From Prevotella sp. (GTDB taxonomy: Bacteria > Bacteroidota > Bacteroidia > Bacteroidales > Bacteroidaceae), in NCBI GenBank assembly GCA_022781445.1, contig JALETQ010000061.1:1-64000 (forward strand): a DNA stretch of 64,000 nucleotides, given 5' to 3'. Below, in pieces: positions 1 through 7,894 of this stretch; within the stretch, counting starts at the first letter, position 1; the number at the start of each line of letters is the position of its first letter. The notes under the pieces were generated by a model. The model was not told where the DNA came from, made no database searches, and saw only the letters and a list, made by a program, of their open reading frames with translations. A program made the position numbers and the translations under genes.

Positions 1-2312
1 TTGATGATTCAAATCGTGCGAAATTCTCAATTAATACATATACTAATGCTCTTGAGACATCATGGAGTTCTACAACCTACACGCTTCATCTTGATAACTC
101 ATCATCTTTGTGGTATCCTACCCTCAAGAGTGGTGCAACAAATATCAAAGGTGTTCGTGAAATTGTAAGTCAAGATGCCTTTACCCCAGCAAATAGCTTT
201 ATATTGAAAGTATATGGTATCGAGAAAGATACTCCATTTAAGACGGTGACGGTCGATGCAAATAATCCGACGGGTGTAGTTACATTGGAAAATTTGAACA
301 ACTATGCCGTGAAATTTGTGATTGAAGGATTGAACGCCAATGAGCAAGCACTTGTGAAGGTAGACTTGCAAATGGAAACGCTCAACCCCTATATCAACCG
401 CTTGGACTTGGTTTGTAAAGAAGACGGTGGACAAGGCCGTACCCTTACCCAGCAATTTACTGCCAACGATTTTGCTGTCAGTGGTGGTAAATTTATCTTC
501 TATGTTCCCGAAGATTTTACAAGTTTCTGCTTTATCTCGTTTGAAGACCTCTTCAGTAATTATGGTGACCTTACTTACTATAATGGTAAGACCAATGGTC
601 ATGCACGTTACAGTCTCGTGAAGTCTCCTTATTGGAACACCGCGACATCGCTTTATGGAGAGGCTTATTCCCCTAATGCAGACTATAAAGACAAAGTGAT
701 TGCCACCGTGGCAGGTACGCAAAAATTCAAATTCAATAATGCCGATGAGTTGGGTAATAATCAAACGACCACCCAAACAAAGCATTACACCGAATTCCCC
801 TTCTCACTTGATGCTTACAATGAAGCCGGAGGTACGTTCAATGAAGTAAAAATCAATACACAAGATCAGGTAACACACAATAACTATCTCTTTACTTGTG
901 ATGAGACGCGTTACAACATTGCACCCACAACAGCCAGTGAGCATCGCTATTATGCCTACTATCAAATGGATATAGAGATCATCAAGAAGACTTATACACC
1001 TGAAATCGAATGGAAGAAGGTATATGAAGCCGACAATACATTGATGACTGATGTGTCGGGAGCACCGAAGAAGAAAGACCAATGGGGACTCGTTCTGCGC
1101 ACGACACCCGACGGCGACGGCAGACAAGGTTATCTCTCCGTCGGTCAGATTAAGCGAGCTATCGAGGACAAAGCCGGTATTACTCCTGACCAGATCCTTT
1201 ATGTCGATGGTGGAGCGTTGCTCAACATTGTGAACGAATATAAGAATGTCGGAACGGAAAATGAGACAGACGACTTGGCAGAACTTTACATGACGTTAGG
1301 TAAAAATGCCCTTTTCTACCTGCCCGAAGGACAGACTTACAATCGCGACAATTTTGCCTTTAAGACCGAAAGTGGAGGTTTCCACTCTGCCAACAATATC
1401 ATCCTGACTGACAAGGCTCCGTTCTTTGCTCCCCATGAGATTCAGGTTGATGCGGCAAATTTTGCCAAATATACACGTGAAGTGACTTTGCCAAGATATG
1501 AAAATACCCTGGCAACGGAATTCAATGCTTCGGTTATTCTTCCTTTCACCATCGATTTGCAAGATGGTCTTCACAGCAACCAAGGCGACAACTTCAAGTT
1601 TACGGTGAATACGATGAAGCCGACAGGTGCTTTCGCCTATGACAAACCTGTGAATGGTGAGGCCGTGGATTTCACCCATAGTGCAGTTTTCGAAAAGCTG
1701 ACCGCCGACCATTCGGAAGCCAACAAACCCTATATGATTCATGTGACCGACCGTCCTCAAGTTGCGGAAGGAGAGAATCGGATTTCGTTTGTGGTACAAG
1801 CATACGGATCGAACATTGCAGCCACACCGGTCGTTGACGGTTACATCCATAACGGGGAATCAGCTACAGGCACAGCCAACGGCAACGTGATTTCTTTCGA
1901 GAACCACGGAACATTCAGTGGAAGAGAGTTTGCCAAAGCCGAAAACCAAATCTTCTACTTTGCCAATGGTCGTTTGCTCTGTATCAAGAACCTTATGCCG
2001 TCTTCACTTTATGTATTACCCTTCCGTGCTTACTATACTTATACCGGAAATGTGCAAAACGTATTTGGCATCACTTTCGATGATAACGGTGAACTGACAA
2101 ATGTCGAGAATACCGATGTCCGTGCAGACTTTGCTGTCATGCCGGGCAAAGGATTCGTCACTGTCAAGGCGAATACCGCTACCCGGGTGACCATTGTTGC
2201 CGTTGATGGAAGCCATGTGGAAACCCTTGATCTCCATGCAGGTGAATCGAGAACCATTGCCGTTCCTGCCGGAATTTATGTAGTCAACGGAGTGAAAATC
2301 ATTGTAAGATAA
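1..2312 (+). CDS. Large secreted surface protein, 3' part (T9SS-type tail)
   Basis: The reading frame is open from base 3 and the gene starts upstream of the window, so the start and signal peptide are not visible. About 769 codons are present. The body is rich in Asn, Thr, aromatic residues and beta-prone stretches, with few cysteines, and I recognise no catalytic motif. The last ~60 residues resemble a T9SS type A sorting tail: a beta-rich stretch with VTIVAVDGSHVETLDL, then PAGIYVVNGVKIIVR at the end. Proteins with such tails are exported by the type IX system and attached to the cell surface. A function as an adhesin or structural surface protein is only inferred. A small peptide gene follows 17 bases downstream, and a good terminator follows that. 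Confidence 0.8.
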   Translation, partial: DDSNRAKFSINTYTNALETSWSSTTYTLHLDNSSSLWYPTLKSGATNIKGVREIVSQDAFTPANSFILKVYGIEKDTPFKTVTVDANNPTGVVTLENLNNYAVKFVIEGLNANEQALVKVDLQMETLNPYINRLDLVCKEDGGQGRTLTQQFTANDFAVSGGKFIFYVPEDFTSFCFISFEDLFSNYGDLTYYNGKTNGHARYSLVKSPYWNTATSLYGEAYSPNADYKDKVIATVAGTQKFKFNNADELGNNQTTTQTKHYTEFPFSLDAYNEAGGTFNEVKINTQDQVTHNNYLFTCDETRYNIAPTTASEHRYYAYYQMDIEIIKKTYTPEIEWKKVYEADNTLMTDVSGAPKKKDQWGLVLRTTPDGDGRQGYLSVGQIKRAIEDKAGITPDQILYVDGGALLNIVNEYKNVGTENETDDLAELYMTLGKNALFYLPEGQTYNRDNFAFKTESGGFHSANNIILTDKAPFFAPHEIQVDAANFAKYTREVTLPRYENTLATEFNASVILPFTIDLQDGLHSNQGDNFKFTVNTMKPTGAFAYDKPVNGEAVDFTHSAVFEKLTADHSEANKPYMIHVTDRPQVAEGENRISFVVQAYGSNIAATPVVDGYIHNGESATGTANGNVISFENHGTFSGREFAKAENQIFYFANGRLLCIKNLMPSSLYVLPFRAYYTYTGNVQNVFGITFDDNGELTNVENTDVRADFAVMPGKGFVTVKANTATRVTIVAVDGSHVETLDLHAGESRTIAVPAGIYVVNGVKIIVR

Positions 2313-2315
2313 AAA

Positions 2316-2322
2316 AGGAGGA
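2316..2322 (+). promoter_or_regulatory. Strong Shine-Dalgarno-like site (AAGGAGG)
   Basis: AAGGAGG lies just ahead of the ATG of the small peptide gene. Bacteroidota mostly do without Shine-Dalgarno pairing, so a near-perfect site here is unusual and helps fix the start codon. Confidence 0.5.
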
Positions 2323-2329
2323 CACTAAT

Positions 2330-2539
2330 ATGAAAAGAACATATTTGAAACCGGTAATTAAAGTTGAATCCATGAGACTTGAAACAAGTATTCTCATCGG
2401 TAGCAAGGACAACTGGGCAGACGGAAAACAAGGCTTTTTCGATGACGAGATAGATTCTGAAGAAGATTCTTTTGGAGATGAAAGATCTTTTACTACGGAA
2501 AGTTTCTATCAACGTCCCAAAAGTGTTTGGGATGAATAA
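2330..2539 (+). CDS. Small 69-residue 'KP' peptide of unknown function
   Basis: This short gene starts 17 bases after the upstream stop codon and is very likely cotranscribed. The product starts MKRTYLKPVIKVESMRLETS and continues with a strongly acidic middle (DDEIDSEEDSFGDE). Short proteins with a Lys-x-Tyr-x-x-Pro start, a beta-like stretch and then a Leu/Ile-x-Gly-Ser element are common in Bacteroidales, often beside secreted proteins, and their role is not established. There is no signal peptide or membrane segment. It is preceded by AAGGAGG, an unusually strong Shine-Dalgarno-like site for this phylum, which supports translation from this ATG. Confidence 0.7.
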   Translation: MKRTYLKPVIKVESMRLETSILIGSKDNWADGKQGFFDDEIDSEEDSFGDERSFTTESFYQRPKSVWDE

Positions 2540-2564
2540 AATAACATTTTAGTCATCGATTTCC

Positions 2565-2601
2565 GGGGGAACATATAGGCAGAGTATGTTCCCCCTCTTT
2601 T
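2565..2601 (+). terminator. Rho-independent terminator after the small peptide gene
   Basis: GGGGGAACATA (2565-2575) pairs perfectly with TATGTTCCCCC (2585-2595) across a 9-base loop, followed by TCTTTT. It ends the transcript of the surface protein and small peptide. Confidence 0.85.
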
Positions 2602-2616
2602 ATATATGTATCGTTT

Positions 2617-2868
2617 GAACCCCAATCGGTCATGAGAACCCGGATCGGAATTGTTCGATGGTGGAGCGGTCTTGTGGCTACTCTTTTTCAAAACCTGCCC
2701 TTTTACCTCACGAAACCGGCCCTTCTGTCCTCCGAAAGTTGCCCTTTTATGAGGCGAAAGGGCAGGTCTTTGCCCCAATCGGCCGTCGACTGGAGTAAAA
2801 AGGTGCATGACGGAGTCTTCGTCAGACGATACCGACTCGGAATCTAATGACAGTTTTGGGGTAAACGT
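2617..2868. repeat. Intergenic repeat R1 (terminal words plus GGGCAGG-type module)
   Basis: Left end ACCCCAATCGGTCATGAGA; right end CCGACTCGGAATCTAATGAC followed by AGTTTTGGGG. The two ends are imperfect inverted copies of each other. Between them (2692-2790) lie words of the second module: CCTGCCCTTTT and, inverted, AAAGGGCAGG. The element fills the gap between two converging genes. ORFs here are by-products of the repeat. Confidence 0.75.
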
Positions 2869-2896
2869 AACTTGGCGGCAGGATGACTGGCAGGAT

Positions 2897-3808
2897 TCAT
2901 CGCTTCAAAGGGCGGAAATCGGAGGAGGTATCGGTTTTCGGACTGCGCATGATGAGGATGCCCACTGACAGCAAGATGAGCGAAAAACCGATAATGACCT
3001 GAGGTGTCAGAGGCTCGTCGAATACGAGGATGCCCACACACATGGCCGTGAACGGCTCGAATGCGCCCAAGATGGCATAGAGCGTACTGCCGATCTGCTT
3101 GATCGACACGACCAGCGTGATGTTTGAAAAGGCGGTGGGCAAAAGTCCCAACAGCACCAGATTGAGCCACGAAAGGTGGTCGGCGGGCAGTTGTATGCCC
3201 TGCGGAGAGAACCAAGCGGAGACGAACGAGTAAACGGTGCTGAACACAAAGATGAAGAAAGTGAGCTTGATGGCACCCATGCGGTTGACACCCAGCATCG
3301 GAACCAATACCATATAGACCGAATAACAGATGGCTGCCGCCACCTCCAAGAGCAGTCCGATAAGCGAAAAACTGCCCGTTTCATCGAATAGTCCCGACAA
3401 AAATATCACACCGCTGATGGCGGTCACGATGGATACTGCCACCGGCACAGAGAACTTTTCGCCGAAGAAGACTATCATCAGCAGGCTCGTCCATACCGGG
3501 AAGGAGAAGAACAGCGTGGTGGCAATACCCCCCGGCATGTAGTTGTAGCCCATGAGCAGCGTGAATGCCATGCCCACATAGAGCAATGCCAGCAAAGAAA
3601 CGCGGGCGGCTTCGCCCGCGGTGATGCGCAGGGAGGTGCGTTGAACCATCAACAACAGCAATAATGCCAGACTGCCGAAGGCAAAACGGAAAAACAGAAT
3701 GGACGGCGAGTCGGTGCCTTGCGTGAGCAAAGGAATCGAAAACAAGGGAATCAGGCCAAAGGAAGCCGATGACAAGATGGCAATGATGATGCCGCGGAGA
3801 TTTTTCAT
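2897..3808 (-). CDS. EamA-family (DMT superfamily) membrane transporter
   Basis: The product is about 303 residues with roughly ten hydrophobic segments arranged as two EamA halves (about 5-135 and 150-290), as in DMT-superfamily exporters. The start at 3808 (MKNLRGIIIA) places the first membrane helix at the N-terminus; a longer reading from 3850 adds an unconvincing leader. The second half holds the helix pairs GLLPTAFSNITLV and GAFEPFTAMCVGILVFDEPL, typical of the family. Substrates in this family range from amino acids to nucleotides and drugs and cannot be predicted here. It is the last of four minus-strand genes, 75 bases after the endonuclease gene. Confidence 0.85.
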   Translation of the reverse strand: MKNLRGIIIAILSSASFGLIPLFSIPLLTQGTDSPSILFFRFAFGSLALLLLLMVQRTSLRITAGEAARVSLLALLYVGMAFTLLMGYNYMPGGIATTLFFSFPVWTSLLMIVFFGEKFSVPVAVSIVTAISGVIFLSGLFDETGSFSLIGLLLEVAAAICYSVYMVLVPMLGVNRMGAIKLTFFIFVFSTVYSFVSAWFSPQGIQLPADHLSWLNLVLLGLLPTAFSNITLVVSIKQIGSTLYAILGAFEPFTAMCVGILVFDEPLTPQVIIGFSLILLSVGILIMRSPKTDTSSDFRPLKR

Positions 3809-3883
3809 GGAAAAGGGTTGGAGTGAAAACAAAAGGGCATTGTCGGGCAACGCACCGTGAATGGGCGGGATAATGCCGGCGTG

Positions 3884-4915
3884 CTACAGATCCCAATCGG
3901 ACAGTTGATAGCTGCTTTCGGCTTTTTCTTCGATTTCATCGGGGAGATTACAGAAAAAGTCGATGCCTGTCAGTGCTTCCAGTTCCTTGATGGAGATGGC
4001 GTAATCGGCGGGTTTTGTGTGCTTGATTCTTTCGTCGGTATGCTCTGTCCAAAAGCCGATGGCTTTGTATTGGCCGTCTTTCACGCAGAGTACTGCCATG
4101 TAAAAATATTTCGGTACGAGCAGTCCGGTCGATGTCGGGGGGAGGAGTTGTTCGGGGCGGTCGATGGTTCCGGCCTTGACAACGTAGAGCGTATCTCTGA
4201 AAAGGCTGTCGTTACCCCATTTGTTGACGGCACTTTCAAGTTTGAGCCATAGAATTCCGTTGTGGTTTTGGTATTGCGGATGGGTATTGCTCATGTAGAA
4301 TGTCTGTTGGTTTTGTTCGACCGACGACTGTCGATCTTCTGACATGCACATGTGGCCGCGTGAGAATCCGGTGTTTTTATATTGCTTGTCATAGGTCCGA
4401 TAGGGGGCAGGAATCGACATATCCGTCATCCATTTGCCCTTTCTTCCTATATTGTTATTGGGAACACCGTTATGAAATTGGTAGCAGGTCCACCGTTGTG
4501 CCTTCTTGCTACAGTCCCATTCGAGGGCATAAGTCACGCCATATTCTTCCGTTTCGTGTGAAATCAGCAGCTGGTCTTCGCTTTCGCGAAGATGTGGAAA
4601 CTCCATGCGCATGGCACCGGGACGGGTGTTGGCATTGATGTTTCGCTGCAGGGTGAAGTCGATGTAAAGGAAAGCAATGCTGTCGACTTGGTCGAAAGCG
4701 ATGCTCGAGATGGTGTTGGTGTTGTTGAAAATATGGTCAATCCGGTTGTCGTCGTTCCTTCGGATGCCGGAGATTTGGTTGATTTTCACATCGAATTTAC
4801 TTCCGTCTTTCATGTAGTAACGCATGACATTGGGTTCGGTTTCTTGTGCTTGGGCGGTTGCAGCCATCAACAAAACCAAGATGAGGCTGCAGATGTTTTT
4901 CTTTAGATGGTTCAT
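3884..4915 (-). CDS. Secreted DNA/RNA non-specific endonuclease
   Basis: The start at 4915 gives a signal peptide (MNHLKKNICSLILVLLMAAT, cleavage near AQA-Q) and a mature protein of about 320 residues. The C-terminal two thirds belong to the Serratia-nuclease-like NUC family: SRGHMCMSEDR carries the expected catalytic His, and MSNTHPQ with the Asn/Trp/Glu run NHNGILWLKLE matches the metal-binding Asn and structural residues. Such enzymes cut DNA and RNA with a bound Mg2+. The usual Asp of DRGH is Ser here. Ahead of the nuclease lies a ~70-residue module (YYMKDGS ... VDSIAF) that also appears in other secreted proteins of this window. It likely acts in the periplasm or outside the cell, in nucleic-acid scavenging or biofilm DNA turnover (inference). 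Confidence 0.85.
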   Translation of the reverse strand: MNHLKKNICSLILVLLMAATAQAQETEPNVMRYYMKDGSKFDVKINQISGIRRNDDNRIDHIFNNTNTISSIAFDQVDSIAFLYIDFTLQRNINANTRPGAMRMEFPHLRESEDQLLISHETEEYGVTYALEWDCSKKAQRWTCYQFHNGVPNNNIGRKGKWMTDMSIPAPYRTYDKQYKNTGFSRGHMCMSEDRQSSVEQNQQTFYMSNTHPQYQNHNGILWLKLESAVNKWGNDSLFRDTLYVVKAGTIDRPEQLLPPTSTGLLVPKYFYMAVLCVKDGQYKAIGFWTEHTDERIKHTKPADYAISIKELEALTGIDFFCNLPDEIEEKAESSYQLSDWDL

Positions 4916-5021
4916 GATGAAATATGTTTTGTCATGAAGAATGTGTCCGATGGATTGGTGAAGGTCGGTAATAGCTTTTGCGACATGGCGCATGGGGGTG
5001 GTCATGACCCGATGAAACGGG

Positions 5022-6059
5022 CTATTTTTTGATTATTCTCATCACCTTTCTGTTCAAAACCCTCATTTTCCGGCCTTGCCGATTCATGTCCGTTCGGGCG
5101 TTGTTGATGGTGTTGAACAGTTCGCAAACGGCATTTTGCAGGGCGTTAGGTTCGTGTTTGTGTTCGGTTTCGTCGGGGTTGACCAATATCTTGATGCCTT
5201 TCTCGACAAGCGAAATCTCGAGGTCTTCACCCATGATGACAGGGTCGCCGTCGTAATGCACGGGTCCCGGGTGGGCACGATGAACCTTGATGTTTCGTGA
5301 ACGCATGGTCTTGATCTTGCTGCTCTTGTCGAGCGTCTTGTTCATCATGTCGAAACTGACCTGCGGTGCGTCGAAGATGTCGAAAGGTTCCATGATGATC
5401 ACATCGAGCAGTCCGTCGGCCATCGATGCCTGCGGTGCGATATAGGCGTTGTTGCCATACTGCGATGCGTTGGCACACGACACGAGATAGGCTTTGTGTT
5501 CTTCGATGTTTCCTTCCTCGTCTTCAATCCTGTAGGTTTCGGGTTGGTAGGTCAGGCCTTCCTTCAGGATGTATTCGATGTATTTGATGGGTCCCCTTTT
5601 GTTGCCTTCGGCGAACTTCATGCTGATGAAAGCGTCGAATCCCATGCCGCAAGTGCAGAAGAACGGCTGGCCGTTGATGATGCCGTAGTCAAGGTCGCAT
5701 ACATCATATTGGTTGATGATGTGCAGGGCCTTGCGCACATTGAGGGGGATGTCGAGGTGTCGGGCAAGTCCGTTTCCGGAGCCGCAGGGAATGATGCCCA
5801 ATGCCGTTTGGGTGTGAACGAGCGCACGACCGATTTCGTTGATGGTGCCGTCACCGCCGACGGCAACGACCACATTCGTGCCTTTCTCCGCCTCTTCGGC
5901 AGCGATTTGCGTGGCATGCCCGGCATAGTCGGTATAGCAGACGCAATGGTCAAATACGTTATGGTCGAGGTATTTGTCTATCTGTGCCGGTATTCCGGCT
6001 TTTTTGATCTGGCCGGAAATGGGGTTAAGGATGAATGTTACGGACTTTTTTTCGCTCAT
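5022..6059 (-). CDS. Lipid kinase of the diacylglycerol/sphingosine kinase (YegS-like) family
   Basis: The 345-residue product from the start at 6059 (MSEKKSVTFILNPISG) has the family's nucleotide-binding landmarks: NPISG near residue 12, GGDGT at 68-72 and PCGSGNGLAR at 91-100. The C-terminal half is the expected beta-sandwich, with YDGDP near the end. Members phosphorylate diacylglycerol or related lipids from ATP at the inner face of the membrane; the exact substrate is not visible. An upstream in-frame extension to 6173 is rejected because it crosses the gene's own promoter (-7 box 6068-6075). That promoter predicts a leader of only a few bases. Confidence 0.88.
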   Translation of the reverse strand: MSEKKSVTFILNPISGQIKKAGIPAQIDKYLDHNVFDHCVCYTDYAGHATQIAAEEAEKGTNVVVAVGGDGTINEIGRALVHTQTALGIIPCGSGNGLARHLDIPLNVRKALHIINQYDVCDLDYGIINGQPFFCTCGMGFDAFISMKFAEGNKRGPIKYIEYILKEGLTYQPETYRIEDEEGNIEEHKAYLVSCANASQYGNNAYIAPQASMADGLLDVIIMEPFDIFDAPQVSFDMMNKTLDKSSKIKTMRSRNIKVHRAHPGPVHYDGDPVIMGEDLEISLVEKGIKILVNPDETEHKHEPNALQNAVCELFNTINNARTDMNRQGRKMRVLNRKVMRIIKK

Positions 6060-6067
6060 TGATTTTG

Positions 6068-6098
6068 CAAAAATACAAACATTTTCGGGATAGGCAAA
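6068..6098 (-). promoter_or_regulatory. Bacteroidetes promoter of the lipid kinase gene, near-leaderless
   Basis: On the minus strand TTTG (6098-6095), 19 bases, then TATTTTTG (6075-6068). If transcription starts about three bases after the box, the leader before the ATG at 6059 is only about five bases. Confidence 0.6.
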
Positions 6099-6195
6099 CA
6101 ACAACCGTCTGAAAAAGCCTTCATCGTATCCATGCTTTCGCAACCTTCGGGAGGCGAAAGATGTCTCGTTCATTTTCTTCAGGCTGCCCGTTTGT

Positions 6196-6254
6196 TTACT
6201 CCGAATCGGTCAATGACTCCGATGTGTTACGAGGATCATGACCGATTTGAGAAA
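6196..6254. repeat. Intergenic repeat R2 (minimal copy)
   Basis: CCGAATCGGTCAATGACTCC faces the inverted ATGACCGATTTGAG about 20 bases on. This is a short ~55-base version holding only the terminal words. It lies between the glycerate kinase stop codon and the lipid kinase promoter. Confidence 0.65.
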
Positions 6255-6261
6255 CATATTG

Positions 6262-7344
6262 TCATGGCTGGGTGGACAAAGTTCTTGTCCATTGTGCCAT
6301 CGCGGTTTCTATTTGTCGAGAGGCAACTTCCTTGCGAAGGGCTTCTTCGAGAGGCATTGTCGGCGGATTGATGCACATCACCGACTCGAAACCGGTCTCG
6401 CGGAGAGCCTTCTCGTCGGCAATTTTTCCGGCGATGAGGCACACGGGTATCCCTTGCTCCTTTCCGTAGCGCAACACGATGGAGGGCAGTTTACCCATCA
6501 GCGTTTGCCGGTCGGCACTTCCTTCGCCGGTGATGATGTGGTCTGCCCCGTCGATGAGCCGCTCGAAACGGAGTGCCTGCAGCAAAGCCTCTGCACCCGA
6601 CTTCATCTCTGCGTCGAGATATTGCATGAAAGCATATCCCAATCCGCCCGCCGCGCCGGCACCGGGGAGGTTCGATCGGTCGTAACCGTGGTGAAGAGCA
6701 GAGACTTCGGCAAACTTTACTGCGCGCCGTTCGAGGTCATCGACCATCTGCGGTGTTGCCCCTTTCTGGGGAGCAAAGACATGAGCCGCGCCCCGCTCAC
6801 CGCATAGCGGGTTGTTGACATCACACGCAATGGTGACTTCGATGCCCTGCAATCGTTGCCTGACGTCGTCCATGTTGCCCTTGGGAGCATACTTGTCGAC
6901 GAGGGCACGCAGCATGCCGATGCCGCAGTCGCTCGTGGCACTGCCGCCCAAACCTATGAGAAAGCGTCTGCAACCCTGTTCCCAAGCATGGATAATAAGC
7001 TCGCCGGCACCATAACTGGTGGCACGCATGGGATTGCGTTCCTCCTTGTTCAACAGTGCCAAACCGATGGCCTTGGCTGTTTCGATGATGGCGGTACCGT
7101 CGTCAGTGATGGCATACCGCGCTTTGATGCGTCGCATCATGGGGTCGTGAACGTCGGCTTCCACGATACGGCTTTCGGCCACTTGCCTGAAAGCGTCGAG
7201 CATTCCTTCGCCGCCGTCGGCCATGTCGACAGCTACCACGTCGGCATCGGCATCGATGGAAAGGATGCCTTTGCGGGCTGCAGATTCGGCTTCGGCCGAT
7301 GAGAGTGATTCTTTGAACGAGTCGATTGCCAAAATGTATTTCAT
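6262..7344 (-). CDS. Glycerate kinase (GlxK/GarK family)
   Basis: The 360-residue product starts MKYILAIDSFKESLSSAEA and matches the bacterial glycerate 2-kinase family in length and landmarks: ADGGEG at 42-47, GLGGSATSDCG at 131-141, GAGAAGGLGYAF near 230 and TGEGSADRQTLMGKLP near 280. The enzyme transfers phosphate from ATP to D-glycerate in the cytoplasm, feeding glyoxylate or sugar-acid breakdown into glycolysis. No partner gene of that pathway is adjacent. A -7 box at 7494-7501 on the minus strand gives a leader of about 145 bases. Confidence 0.92.
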   Translation of the reverse strand: MKYILAIDSFKESLSSAEAESAARKGILSIDADADVVAVDMADGGEGMLDAFRQVAESRIVEADVHDPMMRRIKARYAITDDGTAIIETAKAIGLALLNKEERNPMRATSYGAGELIIHAWEQGCRRFLIGLGGSATSDCGIGMLRALVDKYAPKGNMDDVRQRLQGIEVTIACDVNNPLCGERGAAHVFAPQKGATPQMVDDLERRAVKFAEVSALHHGYDRSNLPGAGAAGGLGYAFMQYLDAEMKSGAEALLQALRFERLIDGADHIITGEGSADRQTLMGKLPSIVLRYGKEQGIPVCLIAGKIADEKALRETGFESVMCINPPTMPLEEALRKEVASRQIETAMAQWTRTLSTQP

Positions 7345-7493
7345 GATTTTGATGTATTGGAATATTTATGCGGGCTGAAAGGAAGTAGAACCGTGAACGG
7401 CTGACTTTGATGAGTGCCGATATGGGTTGGCTGTTGCAGCTTTGGTAGCAAGCAGCCGTCACTGATTCTCTTTCCGAGAGACCCTTGCGGTAG

Positions 7494-7501
7494 CAAAGTT
7501 A
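7494..7501 (-). promoter_or_regulatory. -7 promoter box (TAACTTTG) for the glycerate kinase gene
   Basis: TAACTTTG on the minus strand matches TAnnTTTG. No clear TTTG lies at the -33 distance. The 7345-7894 stretch holds no other convincing gene; the ORFs there have no recognisable features. Confidence 0.45.
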
Positions 7502-7894
7502 CGACTTTTTTTGCATATTCGAGGCTTTTCCTTGGGAGAGTTCTGCCCCGATTGATGATGAAAGTTCGAGGCGGTTTGTGGTGACGGACGGAGGAGAGGG
7601 TCGATGGATTGGTGGAAAGATGTGGCCGGACATGGTGTCGTTGTCAAGCAGAAGAAAAGGATGAAAACAGAACGAAGAAGGTTGGAAAGCCGTGTCGTCT
7701 GGTGGTTTCGGCTTGCGGAAAGGTATGCTTTGGGAAAAAGAAACACCATCTGAAAAAGAAGAGGGAGGCTTCTTTGCAGACGGTGTTTCGGCACTTGTTA
7801 TGAACAGTAAACAGTCGACAAGCGGACAAAAGTCCTTGGTCGTCAACCATAAGGTCGATACAATATAAACGCAGACGAGTCGTTATATTGTTTA

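Noticed and set aside
7459..7846. Frames of 111 and 115 codons ahead of the TonB receptor
   Set aside because: They overlap each other in different frames, one crosses the glycerate kinase promoter, and neither has recognisable features.
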